This document shows, one piece after another, positions 63,798-64,000 of a stretch of DNA of 64,000 nt. This stretch comes from Oscillospiraceae bacterium (GTDB lineage Bacteria > Bacillota > Clostridia > Oscillospirales > Ruminococcaceae). The stretch's first letter is position 1; every line of letters begins with the position of its first letter. The notes beneath the pieces are model-generated. The model was not told where the DNA came from. It made no database searches and saw only the letters and a program-made list of their open reading frames with translations. The stretch spans positions 28,546 to 92,545 of the forward strand of contig JAFRUS010000054.1 of the NCBI GenBank assembly GCA_017438745.1, given 5' to 3'. Position numbers and translations under genes: made by a program.

Positions 63798-64000
63798 GCT
63801 GTCGGACGAGGGAACACCTCATAAGACAAGCAAATAAGTATCTTGAAAATTGAACAATGCACTAAACAATACCCTTGAAGATTCTTTGAGATTTAATTCT
63901 CTTGAATTATTTAAGAAGTCAAGCAGAAGACAAAAAAATCTGCAGCTAAGTATTCTGATTAGAGTACAGGAAAGATAATAAACCGAAAGGTTATTATAGA
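63798..64000 (+). other. rRNA operon leader, 16S gene expected just beyond the window
   Basis: After a consensus promoter the sequence shows no ORF but contains TCTTGAAAATTGAACAATGC (63840-63859), the kind of 'TTGAAAACTGAACA' leader seen before Firmicutes 16S genes, and repeated CTTGAA boxes. The 16S start itself is not inside the window. Confidence 0.7.

Overview
The window looks like chromosome from a fibre-degrading, cellulosome-building Clostridia bacterium, most likely a Ruminococcus of the R. flavefaciens type. The reasons are: many secreted proteins with two-loop dockerin domains, cohesin-like domains, Thr/Pro/Glu-rich linkers, typical Firmicutes sigma-A promoters with AGGAGG ribosome-binding sites, and Firmicutes housekeeping order (ylxM-ffh-rpsP-khpA-rimM-trmD). 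The genus is an inference from domain content; no 16S sequence is inside the window.

Layout. 1-6136: the end of a YfhO-type membrane glycosyltransferase, an RsuA-type pseudouridine synthase, an MsmX/UgpC-type sugar ABC ATPase, ilvE (minus strand) and a 39-residue membrane peptide. 6288-31237: an accessory island. It has an ECF-like sigma factor, a one-pass membrane protein that puts a cohesin-like domain outside the cell, two secreted proteins each with two cohesin-like domains, and six secreted dockerin proteins. Five of the six carry a PstS-like substrate-binding domain, a DUF3298-like region and SH3-like repeats; one of these also carries leucine-rich repeats. 31260-36094: a MITE-like repeat, a hypoxanthine-DNA glycosylase, a polysaccharide flippase and glycogen phosphorylase. 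36476-42165: two tandemly duplicated units, each a promoter, a c-di-GMP-I (GEMM) riboswitch, a terminator and a secreted transglutaminase-dockerin protein. 42256-45721: lipoproteins, a UPF0175 antitoxin with a truncated partner, and a membrane protein. 45954-49788: the SRP/ribosome maturation cluster. 49932-51028: HPr and a flavin reductase-like protein. 51169-54525: a VirS/AgrC-type kinase and LytTR regulator with two copies of its probable operator, a candidate small RNA, a candidate 23-residue peptide and a small membrane protein. 54602-63655: arginine biosynthesis (argG, argH, argC, argJ, argB, argD, argF) with two small extra genes and ARG boxes. 63763-64000: promoter and leader of an rRNA operon whose 16S gene should start just past the end.

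How the parts may work together. The 6-31 kb island reads as a self-contained extracellular assembly system: dockerin proteins would plug into the bivalent cohesin proteins, and a membrane cohesin protein encoded 2 bp after a sigma factor could report the state of the assembly to transcription. Conserved non-sigma-A promoter-like blocks lie in front of the sigma operon and in front of three secreted-protein genes. The riboswitch-controlled transglutaminases use a visibly different dockerin class, so they probably bind another cohesin. These links are inference; the domains, repeats and promoter motifs are visible in the sequence.
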